A stretch of DNA of 64,000 bases, from contig NZ_JABRXF010000001.1 in the NCBI RefSeq assembly GCF_013266695.1, positions 62,001-126,000 of the forward strand, read 5' to 3'. The notes below the pieces were generated by a model, which saw only the letters and a program-made list of their open reading frames with translations, was not told the origin of the DNA and did no database searches. How positions within the stretch are numbered: the first letter of the stretch is position 1; each line of letters starts with the position of its first letter. The stretch comes from Hongsoonwoonella zoysiae. GTDB taxonomy: Bacteria > Pseudomonadota > Alphaproteobacteria > Rhizobiales > Stappiaceae. Positions 34,219 through 43,240 of the stretch are shown here, piece after piece. The position numbers were made by a program, and so were the translations under genes.

Positions 34219-35183
34219 GTGCGCTCCTTCACATAGGCCGTGCCGCCGGCCTTGGGCGGAATGGCGCGGCCGATGAAGCCGGCGAGCAGAACCACCGTCA
34301 GGATGTAGGGCAGCGCCTGGAAGAACTGAACCGGAACCTCACCGATGCCGGGCAATTCCTGCCCCTGAAGACGGATCGCCACCGCATCGAGAAAACCGAA
34401 CAGCAGACAGGCGAACATGGCCGGCACGGGACGCCACTTGGCGAAGATGAGCGCGGCAAGCGCGATGAAGCCGCGCCCCGCCGTCATGTCCTTGATGAAG
34501 CTTGCCGACTGGGCGGTGGAAAGATAGGCCCCCGCCACGCCGCACAGGATGCCGGTGCAGATGACGGCGCGATACCTGAGCCAGGTGACCGAAATGCCGG
34601 CGGTATCGACAGCCGCCGGATTTTCGCCCACCGCGCGAAGCCTGAGGCCGAAACGCGTGCGGTAAAGCGCCCACCAGGTGAAAGGCACCATGAGGAAGGC
34701 CACATAGACAAGCAGGTTGTGGCCCGACAAAAGCTCCGAATAGAGCCCGCCGATGACCGGCACATCGCGAAGCGCCTCGGCAAACGGCCAGTCGAGCGAG
34801 GTAAAACGCGCCTCCACCGGCAAGGGCGGCGTCTGCCCGCCCTGGCGGAACCAGTCCTGCCCGAGAAGCGCCGTCAGCCCCATGGCGAGGAAGTTGATCG
34901 CCACGCCGGAGACGATCTGGTTGCCCCGGTTGGTGATGGAGGCGAAGCCATGCAAAAGCGCAAGGGCGACGGAAACGACGATGCCGCAGGCAAGCCCAAG
35001 CCATGCCGAGCCCGTGACCGCGGCACCCGCGCCGGCGGCAAAGGCCGCACCAAGCATCTTGCCCTCAAGGCCGATGTCGAAAATGCCCGACCGCTCCGAA
35101 TAAAGCCCCGCAAGGCAGGCAAGCAGCAGCGGCGTCGACAGCCGGACCGTGGAATCCAGAATGAGGATCATCATCTCGAACAT
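34215..35183 (-). CDS. Nucleoside ABC transporter permease (second)
   Basis: The 322-residue inner-membrane protein of the BPD_transp_2 family has about eight to ten hydrophobic segments and the EAA-like region YRTRFGLRLRAVGENPAAVDTAGISVTWLRYRA. The family includes simple sugar and nucleoside permeases such as NupQ/YufQ. GAGGAG lies six bases before the ATG at 35183, just after the stop of the first permease. It partners with the adjoining permease, ATPase and BmpA-type binding lipoprotein. Confidence 0.92.
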   Translation of the reverse strand: MFEMMILILDSTVRLSTPLLLACLAGLYSERSGIFDIGLEGKMLGAAFAAGAGAAVTGSAWLGLACGIVVSVALALLHGFASITNRGNQIVSGVAINFLAMGLTALLGQDWFRQGGQTPPLPVEARFTSLDWPFAEALRDVPVIGGLYSELLSGHNLLVYVAFLMVPFTWWALYRTRFGLRLRAVGENPAAVDTAGISVTWLRYRAVICTGILCGVAGAYLSTAQSASFIKDMTAGRGFIALAALIFAKWRPVPAMFACLLFGFLDAVAIRLQGQELPGIGEVPVQFFQALPYILTVVLLAGFIGRAIPPKAGGTAYVKERT

Positions 35184-35193
35184 TGGCCGCTCC

Positions 35194-36300
35194 TCACGCC
35201 GCTTCCGTGGCGGGTGTCCGCGCGAAGCTGAACATCCGAATGAGCGCCGGCCTGAACATTTGCTCAAGCGCACCGGCGAAGAGGATCACCAGGCCCTGGA
35301 TGACGACGATCATGTCACGCGTGATCGACGGCTTCTCGAAGGCAAGCTCCGCCCCGCCCTGATAGAGCATGCCGAAGAGGATGGAGGCGAAGACAATGCC
35401 GACCGGATGCGCCCGGCCCATGAGGGCGACCGCGATGCCGACGAAACCGTAACCCGAGACGAACTCGATCAGGAGCCTGTGCTGCGAGCCCATGATCTCG
35501 TTGATCGCCATCATGCCGGCAAGGCCGCCGGAAATCATCATGGTGATTATCGTGATCCGAACCGGCGAAATGCCGGCATAGACGGCGGCGGACGGGCTCG
35601 CCCCGAAAGTCCTGATCTCGTAGCCGAGCTTGGTGCGCCAGATCAGCGCCCACACGGCGAAAGAGGCAAGGAGCGCCAGGATCAGCGACAGGTTCAAGGG
35701 CGCCGTGCCGAAATCGAGACCCGGAATGACATCCTGCAGAAGCGGCAGGCGGCCGCCCGCTTCGAACGTACGGGTTTCGGGCTGCATGGAGCCTTCCTTG
35801 CCCATTACGTTGACAAGCAGATAGACCATCAGCGAGGCGGCGATGAAGTTGAACATGATGGTCGTGATGACCACATGGCTGCCGCGCCTGGCCTGAAGTA
35901 CCGCCGGAACGAACGCCCATGCGGCCCCTGCCGCGGCCGCACCAAGAACGGCGAAGGGCAGCGTCACCCACCACGGCACGAAACGGTCGAGCGCAAGGCA
36001 GGCTATTGCCACACCCAGCCCGCCGACATAGGCCTGCCCCTCGCCGCCGATGTTGAAGAGGCTGGCGTGGAAGGCGACCGCGACCGCGAGGCCGGTGAAA
36101 ATGAAGTTGGTGGCGTAAAAGAGCGTGAAGCCGATGCCCTCGTTCCAGCCGAGCGAGCCCCAGATTAGGATCTCCACCGCCTCAAGCGGGTTTTCGCCGA
36201 TCAGCAGCACGACAAGGCCCGACACCAGGAAGGCGGCGGCAAGGTTTAATAGCGGCATCAGGCCGTAATCGACCCAGCGCGGTAAATGTCCGGCACTCAT
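35194..36300 (-). CDS. Nucleoside ABC transporter permease (first)
   Basis: The 368-residue BPD_transp_2 permease is long at the N-terminus. FNIGGEGQAYVGGLGVAIA and TKLGYEIRTFGASPSAAVYAGISPVRITI are family landmarks. The ATG overlaps the ATPase stop by four bases. With the second permease it should form the heteromeric channel of a nucleoside importer of the NupNOPQ/YufNOPQ type, as expected from the catabolic genes downstream. Confidence 0.92.
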   Translation of the reverse strand: MSAGHLPRWVDYGLMPLLNLAAAFLVSGLVVLLIGENPLEAVEILIWGSLGWNEGIGFTLFYATNFIFTGLAVAVAFHASLFNIGGEGQAYVGGLGVAIACLALDRFVPWWVTLPFAVLGAAAAGAAWAFVPAVLQARRGSHVVITTIMFNFIAASLMVYLLVNVMGKEGSMQPETRTFEAGGRLPLLQDVIPGLDFGTAPLNLSLILALLASFAVWALIWRTKLGYEIRTFGASPSAAVYAGISPVRITIITMMISGGLAGMMAINEIMGSQHRLLIEFVSGYGFVGIAVALMGRAHPVGIVFASILFGMLYQGGAELAFEKPSITRDMIVVIQGLVILFAGALEQMFRPALIRMFSFARTPATEAA

Positions 36301-37826
36301 TCCGCCGCCTCCCGGTTGACACCCGCCATCATCAGGCCAAGCTCGCCTTCGTCCGTTTCCGGCGGCCGCTCGCCCACAAGCGCGCCGTCGAACATAACGA
36401 GCACCCGGTCGGCAAGGCCGCGAATCTCGTCAAGCTCAACGGAGACAAGCAGGATCGCCTTGCCGGCGTCGCGCATTTCCACGATGCGGCGATGGATGAA
36501 CTCGATCGCGCCGATATCGACGCCCCGTGTCGGCTGACCGACGAGGAGCACCTTCGGATCGCGCTCGATCTCGCGCGCGAGCACGATCTTCTGCTGATTG
36601 CCGCCGGAGAAACTGGCGGTGCGAAGCTGGCAGTTGGGCGGGCGGATGTCGTATTTTTCGATCTCGCCGTTCGCCGTTTCGCGGATCGCGGCAAGATCAA
36701 GCATGGCGCCCTTTCCGTAAGCCGGATCGCGGTGATAGCCGAGAATGGCGTTCTCGTATTCATAGAATTTCGTGACAAGGCCCATGCGGTGCCTGTCCTC
36801 CGGCACATGGCCCATGCCGAGGCGGCGCATTTCGGCGGGATCGACCGCGCCTGTCGTCGGGTCGACCTTGTAGCCGTCGATCTCGATGGTGCCGGAAACC
36901 GCGCGGCGGATGCCGGCCAGCGTTTCCATAAGCTGCGACTGACCGTTGCCGGAAACGCCCGCAATGCCGACGATCTCACCCTCGCGAAGGTCGAAGCCGA
37001 CGTTTTTCACCACATCGAGCCCGCGGCTGTCGCGCACCGTGAGACCCCGCACCGAAAGTGCCGTACGCCCCGGTGTGGCCGGCTTCTTGTCGACCCTGAG
37101 GAGAACCCGGCGGCCGACCATAAGCTCCGCCAACTCCGGCATGGAGGTCTCACTCGTCTTGCAGGTCGCGACCATCGCGCCCTGGCGCATGACGGAGACG
37201 GTGTCGGTGACCGCCATGATCTCCCGCAGCTTGTGCGTGATGAGAAGCACCGTCTTGCCCTCGTCGCGCAGCACGCGAAGAATGCGGAACAGGTGATCGG
37301 CCTCGGCAGGCGTGAGCACGCCCGTCGGCTCGTCCAGAATGAGGATATCCGCGCCGCGAAAGAGGGCTTTCAGGATCTCCACACGCTGCTGGAGGCCGAC
37401 GGGAAGCTCGCCAACGACCGCGTCGGGATCGACTTTGAGCTCATATTCCTGCTCCAGCCGTTTCAGCTCCGCACGCGCCCTGGCAACCCCCTCGCCAAGC
37501 AGGCTGCCGCCCTCGGCGCCCAGAATGACGTTTTCCAGCACCGTGAAATTGTCGACCAGCATGAAATGCTGATGGACCATGCCGATGCCATGGGAAATGG
37601 CGGCCTTGGAATCCTCGATCTCAACCTTCTTGCCATCGACGACGATGTCGCCGCCGTCGGCCCGGTAGAAACCATAGAGGATCGACATCAGCGTCGACTT
37701 GCCGGCGCCGTTCTCGCCGACGATTCCATGTATCGAGCCCTTGGCGACGGTAAGGTCTATCGCCTTGTTGGCGTGGACCGGGCCGAAGCTCTTGTCGATT
37801 TTCCTGAGTTCGATGGCGGGCACCAT
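36297..37826 (-). CDS. Nucleoside ABC transporter ATP-binding protein (double ATPase)
   Basis: The 509-residue protein has two ABC domains. The first has Walker A GENGAGKST near residue 40, GLQQRVEILKALF as the signature region and LILDEPTGVLTP as Walker B. The second has GVSGNGQSQ in place of Walker A and SFSGGNQQKIVLAREI as signature. Degenerate second Walker A sites are normal in the sugar/nucleoside ATPases of this type. GGAGG precedes the ATG at 37826. A strong hairpin separates it from bmpA. Confidence 0.94.
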   Translation of the reverse strand: MVPAIELRKIDKSFGPVHANKAIDLTVAKGSIHGIVGENGAGKSTLMSILYGFYRADGGDIVVDGKKVEIEDSKAAISHGIGMVHQHFMLVDNFTVLENVILGAEGGSLLGEGVARARAELKRLEQEYELKVDPDAVVGELPVGLQQRVEILKALFRGADILILDEPTGVLTPAEADHLFRILRVLRDEGKTVLLITHKLREIMAVTDTVSVMRQGAMVATCKTSETSMPELAELMVGRRVLLRVDKKPATPGRTALSVRGLTVRDSRGLDVVKNVGFDLREGEIVGIAGVSGNGQSQLMETLAGIRRAVSGTIEIDGYKVDPTTGAVDPAEMRRLGMGHVPEDRHRMGLVTKFYEYENAILGYHRDPAYGKGAMLDLAAIRETANGEIEKYDIRPPNCQLRTASFSGGNQQKIVLAREIERDPKVLLVGQPTRGVDIGAIEFIHRRIVEMRDAGKAILLVSVELDEIRGLADRVLVMFDGALVGERPPETDEGELGLMMAGVNREAAE

Positions 37827-37882
37827 CCGAAAGCCCTCCGCAGTCGCGCGGCCAGCGCCCTCACGCTTGCCGCGGCGCAAAG

Positions 37883-37912
37883 CGCCCGCCGGAACGACCA
37901 TCCCGGCGGGCG
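37883..37912 (-). terminator. Hairpin between bmpA and the ABC ATPase gene
   Basis: Ten-base perfect G+C stem, 37883-37892 with 37903-37912, loop of ten bases, no T run. Such hairpins after binding-protein genes usually protect the upstream mRNA and lower read-through, giving excess binding protein. Confidence 0.55.
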
Positions 37913-37929
37913 GCAGCCTTATTTGGATA

Positions 37930-38928
37930 TCAGACCGGGCAATCCTGGTCCGACATGTAGTCGTGCACCTGGACCTTGCCGGAGATGATGTCCTGCTTGG
38001 CCTGGTCGACGGCGGCTTTCATCTCGTCCGTGACGAGGCTGGCGTTGTTGTCGTCAAGCGCCCAGTCGACGCCGCCTTCCTTGAGGCCGAGAACTTCCAC
38101 GCCCGACGACCAATTGCCGTTCATGGCATCCTTGAAGGTGGTGTCGACGGCAACGTCGACGCGCTTCAGCATGGAGGTGAGAACCGAGCCCGGGTGCAGG
38201 GCGTTCTGGTTGCTGTCAACGCCGATGCCGAGCTTGCCAGCGTCCGCGGCCGCCTGGAGAACGCCGAGACCCGTGCCGCCGGCCGCGTGATAGACAACGT
38301 CCGCGCCGCGGTCGAACTGCGACTTGGCAAGCTCCCCGCCCTTGACCGGGTCGTTCCACGCCGCGCCCGTGGTGCCGGTCATGTTCTGATAGACCTCCGC
38401 ATCCGGATTCTGGGCAAGCGCTCCCTGCTTGTAGCCGCAGGCGAACTTGCGGATGAGCGCGATGTCCATACCGCCGACGAAGCCGACCTTGCCGGTTTCG
38501 GAAGCCATGGACGCCAGCACACCCACAAGGTAGGAGCCCTCATGCTCCTTGAAGACGATGGAACGAACGTTCGGCAGGTCGACCACACTGTCGACGATGG
38601 CGAATTTCGTGTCCGGAAACTCCTTGGCCACCTTCTCTACCGCATTGGCATGCGAAAAGCCGATGGCGACGATCGGCGAAAGGCCCCGGCGTGCGAAATT
38701 GCGCAAGGCCTGCTCACGCTGGGAATCGTTCTGGATTTCGAAATCGCGGTATTCGACGCCGGTATCGGCCTTGAACTTCTCCGCGCCGGTATAGGCCGCT
38801 TCGTTGAACGACTTGTCGAACTTGCCGCCAAGGTCGTAGACGACCGCCGGCTTGATGTCTTCGGCATGGGCCGCGACCGTCATGGCCGCGCCAAGCGCAA
38901 GCGCTCCGAGTGTCCTGATCAGTTTCAC
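37930..38928 (-). CDS. BMP family nucleoside-binding protein
   Basis: The 332-residue substrate-binding protein has a signal peptide ending AAHAED and the BmpA/PnrA fold, with PAVVYDLGGKFDKSFNEAAYTGAEKF, GFSHANAVEKVA, VGFVGGMDIALIRKFACGYKQGA and VVYHAAGGTGLGVLQAA. PnrA-like proteins bind purine nucleosides, which fits the cluster. There is no lipobox Cys at the cleavage point, so it is probably soluble in the periplasm. The start codon is GTG with GGTGGAGG upstream. It follows the SorC regulator by 31 bases. Confidence 0.93.
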   Translation of the reverse strand: MKLIRTLGALALGAAMTVAAHAEDIKPAVVYDLGGKFDKSFNEAAYTGAEKFKADTGVEYRDFEIQNDSQREQALRNFARRGLSPIVAIGFSHANAVEKVAKEFPDTKFAIVDSVVDLPNVRSIVFKEHEGSYLVGVLASMASETGKVGFVGGMDIALIRKFACGYKQGALAQNPDAEVYQNMTGTTGAAWNDPVKGGELAKSQFDRGADVVYHAAGGTGLGVLQAAADAGKLGIGVDSNQNALHPGSVLTSMLKRVDVAVDTTFKDAMNGNWSSGVEVLGLKEGGVDWALDDNNASLVTDEMKAAVDQAKQDIISGKVQVHDYMSDQDCPV

Positions 38929-38959
38929 TTCAATACCTCCACCTTAATATCGAGGCCCT

Positions 38960-39949
38960 TCAGGCCGTCTTGAGTTTTCGCCCGGAAAGCTCCCCCGAAA
39001 GGCCGCGGGCAAGTTGCTCGTCAAGGACGAGATCGGTGATGACGCCGGTGCGGAGGGCGGCAAGCGTCGCGTTGCGCTTTCCATCGCCGCCGACCAGCGC
39101 AATGACGCGCCGGCCGCGCACCTCGTCGAAATGAAGACCCACAGCCTGCTCGCCGAGGGCATTGGGCACAAGCTTGCCGTTCAGGTCCACGAAGCGGCCC
39201 ATGAGATCTCCACAGGCACGGTCGCGGCGAAGCTTGTCTTGTTCCTCCGCCGAAATGAGGCCCCGGCGAACAAGATGGCCTTCATCCTCTATCGAGCCTA
39301 TGCCGATCACGAAGAGATCCGACTTACGGGCAAGCTCCAGCATCGACTGGACGCTCTTCTGCTTCAGGAAAATCTCCTTCTCGGCGATGCTTTCGGCAAG
39401 ATAGGGAACCGGAAGGTAATAACCCTCACCGCCCGTACGCTCGACCATCTGCTGGACGACGTCGAAGGGATTGGCAGAAAGCTTGCGCGTCAGCGAGCCG
39501 GAAATCGAGATCACGCGAAGGTCCGGGCGCTGAATCCGGGGCATGGCCTCGACCGCCGCCTTCAACGTGCGCCCCATGCCGACGCCGACCTGGGTGACGG
39601 AAGCGTTGGAGAGAAGGTTCGCCAGATGCTGGCTCGCGACTTCGGCGACCGCGCCGATGGCCGCCTGCTCGTCGCAAGGCCCCAGATCCGGAGCGATCAG
39701 GCAGGAGGAGAGGCCGAAAGCGGCGATGATTTCGTCTTCAAGTTCCAGGCAATCCGTCGGCCGCCCTTCGACCCGGAAGCGGACCAGCCCCTCCCGCTGG
39801 GCATGGGCGATGAGACGGTGAACCTTGGCGGAGGAAACGCCGAGACGGTCCGCGATCTCGCCTTGCGTGGCGCCGCCGACGAACGACATCCATGCCGCAC
39901 GGATTGCCATATCCGTCGTCCAGTCGCTCTCGCTCTTGCGATTGGCCAC
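38960..39949 (-). CDS. SorC/DeoR-type sugar-binding transcriptional regulator
   Basis: The 329-residue regulator has an N-terminal helix-turn-helix (GGATQGEIADRLGVSSAKVHRLIAHAQREGL, about residues 25-55) and a SorC effector domain resembling sugar-phosphate isomerases (VGVGMGRTLKAAVEAM, DLFVIGIGSIEDEGHLVRRGLIS, VIALVGGDGKRNATLAALRTG). It is the first gene of the nucleoside operon, so it probably senses a (deoxy)ribose phosphate and controls its own transcript. DeoR of Bacillus, which belongs to this family and binds deoxyribose 5-phosphate, is a reasonable model. Confidence 0.9.
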   Translation of the reverse strand: MANRKSESDWTTDMAIRAAWMSFVGGATQGEIADRLGVSSAKVHRLIAHAQREGLVRFRVEGRPTDCLELEDEIIAAFGLSSCLIAPDLGPCDEQAAIGAVAEVASQHLANLLSNASVTQVGVGMGRTLKAAVEAMPRIQRPDLRVISISGSLTRKLSANPFDVVQQMVERTGGEGYYLPVPYLAESIAEKEIFLKQKSVQSMLELARKSDLFVIGIGSIEDEGHLVRRGLISAEEQDKLRRDRACGDLMGRFVDLNGKLVPNALGEQAVGLHFDEVRGRRVIALVGGDGKRNATLAALRTGVITDLVLDEQLARGLSGELSGRKLKTA

Positions 39950-40152
39950 GCCGCTTTCCCTCGCCTCACCCGCATTTTAAGCCGCCATTGACGCCTCGAT
40001 CGATATCATCTGGCGAAAATATCTTCACGGCCTGCGAATTCTTTCACCGAAGAGTGCCGCGCGTGAACGGCAAGGTCAAGCACATCGCACGTATTTTTTC
40101 CCGAAAATCGCGGGGAGCGTTCACTGTCACATCAGCGCAACGTGATAAAGAA

Positions 40153-40167
40153 TTAATCACCAGTTAA
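40153..40167 (+). promoter_or_regulatory. Perfect CtrA box upstream of the first DUF1194 gene
   Basis: TTAA at 40153-40156, seven bases, TTAA at 40164-40167, followed by CC, so it also satisfies the extended TTAA-N7-TTAACC form. It is about 285 bases upstream of the DUF1194 ATG and 200 bases upstream of the divergent SorC start. Confidence 0.6.
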
Positions 40168-40191
40168 CCAAATAAGCCCTAATCTTCCACA

Positions 40192-40206
40192 TTAACGTGT
40201 CGCTAA
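40192..40206 (+). promoter_or_regulatory. Second, degenerate CtrA box
   Basis: TTAA at 40192-40195, seven bases, CTAA at 40203-40206, followed by CC. One mismatch from consensus, 39 bases (about four helical turns) from the perfect box and in the same orientation. Confidence 0.45.
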
Positions 40207-40287
40207 CCACTGCACGCGACCGGCAGAGCGTCATACAATGCTCGGAGCGTGCAGCCGAATCCGGCGAAAAGGCCGGAAGCGGGCGAA

Positions 40288-40302
40288 TGGCACGTGAATT
40301 GC
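40288..40302 (+). promoter_or_regulatory. Sigma-54-type -24/-12 promoter match
   Basis: TGGCACG at 40288-40294, four bases, TTGC at 40299-40302: all conserved positions of the RpoN promoter are met, oriented towards the DUF1194 gene about 150 bases downstream. No experimental support. Confidence 0.45.
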
Positions 40303-40450
40303 CAAGCTTACAAATAACCGCCGCATCACTTCGACGGGCAGCAGCAACTGCGCGCCGAACAAGAGAGTAGTCTATCCGGGGAGAGAGAAAAGGATACGGG
40401 GGGAGACGTCATCAGGAGGGGCCTTCGATTCCAGGAAGGAGGATCAGCCT

Positions 40451-41269
40451 ATGCGTTCCTTGTGGACCACGTACCGGAATTCTCTCATCGCCGCGCTGGC
40501 GGCAGCCATGCTTTGCCCGCTTGCCCTCTCCGCAGAGGCGGCACCCCTCAACCTGAATTACGACCCGGATTCCGAGGTCGACGTCGAGCTGGTGCTCGCC
40601 GTTGACATTTCCCAGTCGATGGACCGGGACGAGCAGGAAATCCAGCGCGCGGGCTATGTTTCCGCACTCACCTCCGAAGAGGTGCTTGAAGCGATCCGCT
40701 ACGGCCCGACGGGACGCATCGCCGTCACCTACATGGAATGGGGTGGCGCCGAAGAGCAATTCGTGGTTGCCGAATGGGCCCTGATCAAGGATGCCGTCAC
40801 CGCCCGCGCCTTCGCCGCCAAGCTCGCCGAGGCGCCGATCCGCCACAAGCAGCGCACCTCCATAGCTTCCGCCCTCAAGCAGGCGGTGAACCTGATCCAG
40901 CTCAACCGCTTCAACGGCATGCGCAAGGTGATCGACATTTCCGGCGACGGCCCGAACAACCAGGGCGGCCGGGTGACGGAGGCCCGCGACGAGGTGCTGA
41001 CGTCCGGCGTCGTCATCAACGGTCTGCCGCTGATGATGAAGGCAGAGAAGAACACCTGGCAGGCGATGATGAACCTCGACCATTACTATGAGGACTGCGT
41101 CATCGGCGGACCGGGCGCATTCGCGATCCCCGTGCGCTCCACCGACGCTTTCGCCGACGCGATCCGCATGAAGCTGGTGCTGGAAATCGCCGGGATTTCG
41201 CCGGATGGAAACCCACTGGTGCAAAAGGCCGCCGCGCGCAAGAAGGTGACCTGCTCGCTCTACGACTGA
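40451..41269 (+). CDS. DUF1194 domain protein, secreted, von Willebrand-like (first copy)
   Basis: The 272-residue protein has a Sec signal peptide (about residues 1-31, ending SAEAA). The mature part begins with VDVELVLAVDISQSM, whose DxSxS pattern is the metal-ion-dependent adhesion site of von Willebrand factor A folds. DISGDGPNNQGG near residue 160 is the DUF1194 hallmark. It also carries a late Cys pair. The cellular role is unknown; a secreted adhesion or envelope function is plausible. GGAGG precedes the ATG. A paralogue follows 346 bases downstream. Confidence 0.85.
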   Translation: MRSLWTTYRNSLIAALAAAMLCPLALSAEAAPLNLNYDPDSEVDVELVLAVDISQSMDRDEQEIQRAGYVSALTSEEVLEAIRYGPTGRIAVTYMEWGGAEEQFVVAEWALIKDAVTARAFAAKLAEAPIRHKQRTSIASALKQAVNLIQLNRFNGMRKVIDISGDGPNNQGGRVTEARDEVLTSGVVINGLPLMMKAEKNTWQAMMNLDHYYEDCVIGGPGAFAIPVRSTDAFADAIRMKLVLEIAGISPDGNPLVQKAAARKKVTCSLYD

Positions 41270-41615
41270 CGGCATGCGCCGGCTTTGGACCCGGTGAAAA
41301 TCTCATGGCTGCGCGGGTCTGGCCCCTTATTCGAGCCGGGGGCAGGCCGCGCATGACGAAGGAACGGGCGCAACGCCGGGCGCTCGGGACACAACGAACG
41401 CATGTATTACCCCATTTTACTAGCCATGATGGGGGAGCCTGTGCGAGACTTCCCCCTTCGCGGGCAGGCCGCGCAAAAGGCCCGATTTCAGGAACAATAA
41501 CGAGGGCTTTGGTGCGCATTACCCGTGAAAGCGCCCGCTTGCGCTTTGAAACGGGCCATAGAACCGAAAACCAAGCCGCCGGCGGGCCGACGTTCTGGAA
41601 GGACGGAGCCGCGCC
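41270..41615. other. Gap between the two DUF1194 genes
   Basis: No convincing gene. It has short inverted repeats, CCCCAT (41410-41415) with ATGGGG (41429-41434) and a G-run/C-run pair at 41431-41456, but no T-run terminator. The second gene may have its own promoter here, though none is clear. Confidence 0.45.
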
Positions 41616-42509
41616 ATGCGAAACATGACATCTCCACCCGTGCGCACCTCAATGGCAGGGATCCGCAATTACCTTTTTGCGGCCTGTATCGCCATAGCCT
41701 TTTGGGCAACAGCGAAGGAGGCGGCAAAGGCGGAAGAGGTGGACCTTCTACTCGTTCTTGCCGTCGACATCTCCTATTCGATGGACGACGACGAACAGCG
41801 CCTGCAGCGGCGAGGCTATATCGAGGCGATCACCTCCGATCCGGTCGTCAATGCGATCAGGAACGGGCTTATCGGGAAGATTGCCGTCGCCTATACCGAG
41901 TGGGCGGGCTCGACATCCCAGCACATCCTTGTCGACTGGCATGTCATCGCCAGCCGCGACGATGCCGAACGATTTGCGGCTGCCCTCGCCGAAGCTCCGA
42001 TCTCCCGCGCCTACCGTACATCCATCGGCGAAGCGCTTTTTCACGCAGCTTCCATGTTCGAGGAAGCACCGCACACCGCACTGCGCCGCGTGATCGACAT
42101 TTCCGGCGACGGGCCGAACAACCAGGGAAGGCTCGCCCCCGTCGCACGCGATTTCACGGTGGAAAAAGGCATTACCATCAATGGCCTTCCCCTGATGCTG
42201 AAGCGGCCGATCTACGGCTGGTTCGATATCGACAATCTCGACGTCTACTACGAAAAATGCGTGATCGGCGGGCCGGCGGCCTTCACCATCCCCGTGCGCG
42301 ACGTGGAGGCTTTCCCGGAGGCGATCCGGCGCAAACTCATCCTCGAAATCGCCCAAACCCGGCAGCCGCCGGGCGAGGAAGGCTGGATCGACGAGGCATT
42401 GTCCGCCGAGGAAGAGGCGGTGACGATCCAGGTTCAAGAGAACCTGGATCCGCTTTGCACCATCGGCGAAACCCTTTGGCGGCGACGGATGCTCGATGAC
42501 ACCCGGTGA
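41616..42509 (+). CDS. DUF1194 domain protein, secreted, von Willebrand-like (second copy)
   Basis: The 297-residue paralogue of the preceding gene has a signal segment (about residues 15-39, ending AAKAEE), the metal-site region VDLLLVLAVDISYSM and the hallmark DISGDGPNNQGR. Other segments conserved between the two copies are INGLPLM, YYEKCVIGGP and FTIPVR. It has an extra acidic C-terminal tail of about 40 residues (EEGWIDEALSAEEEAVTIQ) absent from the first copy. GGAG lies seven bases before the ATG. Function unknown. Confidence 0.85.
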   Translation: MRNMTSPPVRTSMAGIRNYLFAACIAIAFWATAKEAAKAEEVDLLLVLAVDISYSMDDDEQRLQRRGYIEAITSDPVVNAIRNGLIGKIAVAYTEWAGSTSQHILVDWHVIASRDDAERFAAALAEAPISRAYRTSIGEALFHAASMFEEAPHTALRRVIDISGDGPNNQGRLAPVARDFTVEKGITINGLPLMLKRPIYGWFDIDNLDVYYEKCVIGGPAAFTIPVRDVEAFPEAIRRKLILEIAQTRQPPGEEGWIDEALSAEEEAVTIQVQENLDPLCTIGETLWRRRMLDDTR

Positions 42510-42796
42510 CAGGCGGCGACCACCGCATTGGCGACGGTGCATCGAATAACCCAGGCCCATGCGCCCGCCGGAGCCTATCCGGCCGAACCCGAACGGGGTT
42601 TGGCGGCAAGGACATGCTCAAGCTGTTGAATACCGAGCGATTTCCAATCGGCTGGATGATTGCGCCCGGCCGGACAGGCGCTCCAGACAGGGCTGGTCAT
42701 TTCCGGGCGTATGGGCGATAACCCTGTGATCGAACGCCCGGCCGCCGCGCCCCTCCCCGCGCGCGAGGACCGGATATCGACAACGTGGATACCCGC

Positions 42797-43240
42797 ATGA
42801 ACGCACCAAGCACCGAAAGGGCCGCACTGGCGCTGATCGCCCATGACGCCAAGAAAGGCGACATGGTGGAATTCGCAAGGCGCAACCTGGCCAAGCTTGC
42901 GGACTACCGGCTGGTAGCCACGGGGACCACGGGCGGCAAAATCATCGAAGCCTGCCCGAACCTCGACGTGACGCCGCTGAAAAGCGGCCCTCTCGGCGGC
43001 GACCAGCAGATCGGCGCGATGATCGCGGAGGGCAAGCTTCAGGGCCTCATCTTCTTCGTCGACCCGCTGTCGCCGATGCCCCATGATGTCGACGTCAAGG
43101 CGCTGATGCGCCTTGCCCTTGTTTACGACATCCCGATGGCACTTAATCAGGCGACGGCGGAGATCCTGCTTCGCTCCGCAAGGCTCCAGGGCCTTGCGAC
43201 CACCTCAAAGACACCCGAGATCACCAAGTTCCGCCAATGA
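42797..43240 (+). CDS. mgsA: Methylglyoxal synthase
   Basis: The 147-residue enzyme converts dihydroxyacetone phosphate to methylglyoxal and phosphate, a bypass of lower glycolysis. Family segments are [38 protein letters not shown] and [15 protein letters not shown] with the catalytic Asp. The ATG at 42797 is preferred; a GTG four codons upstream at 42785 is also in frame. Its stop overlaps the glucokinase start by four bases, so the two are coupled. Confidence 0.94.
   Translation: MNAPSTERAALALIAHDAKKGDMVEFARRNLAKLADYRLVATGTTGGKIIEACPNLDVTPLKSGPLGGDQQIGAMIAEGKLQGLIFFVDPLSPMPHDVDVKALMRLALVYDIPMALNQATAEILLRSARLQGLATTSKTPEITKFRQ

Larger units (their letters stand above)
39950..40450. other. 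Divergent regulatory region between the nucleoside operon and the DUF1194 genes
   Basis: No gene is seen in these 501 bases. The part at 40140-40210 holds a perfect and a degenerate CtrA box. A sigma-54-type promoter match lies at 40288-40302. The last 70 bases before the DUF1194 ATG are strikingly purine-rich on the plus strand, with several G runs. Confidence 0.6.

Noticed and set aside
41305-41628. Possible 107-residue gene between the DUF1194 genes
   Set aside because: No family resemblance, overlaps the ribosome site and start of the second DUF1194 gene, and has shadow-like composition.
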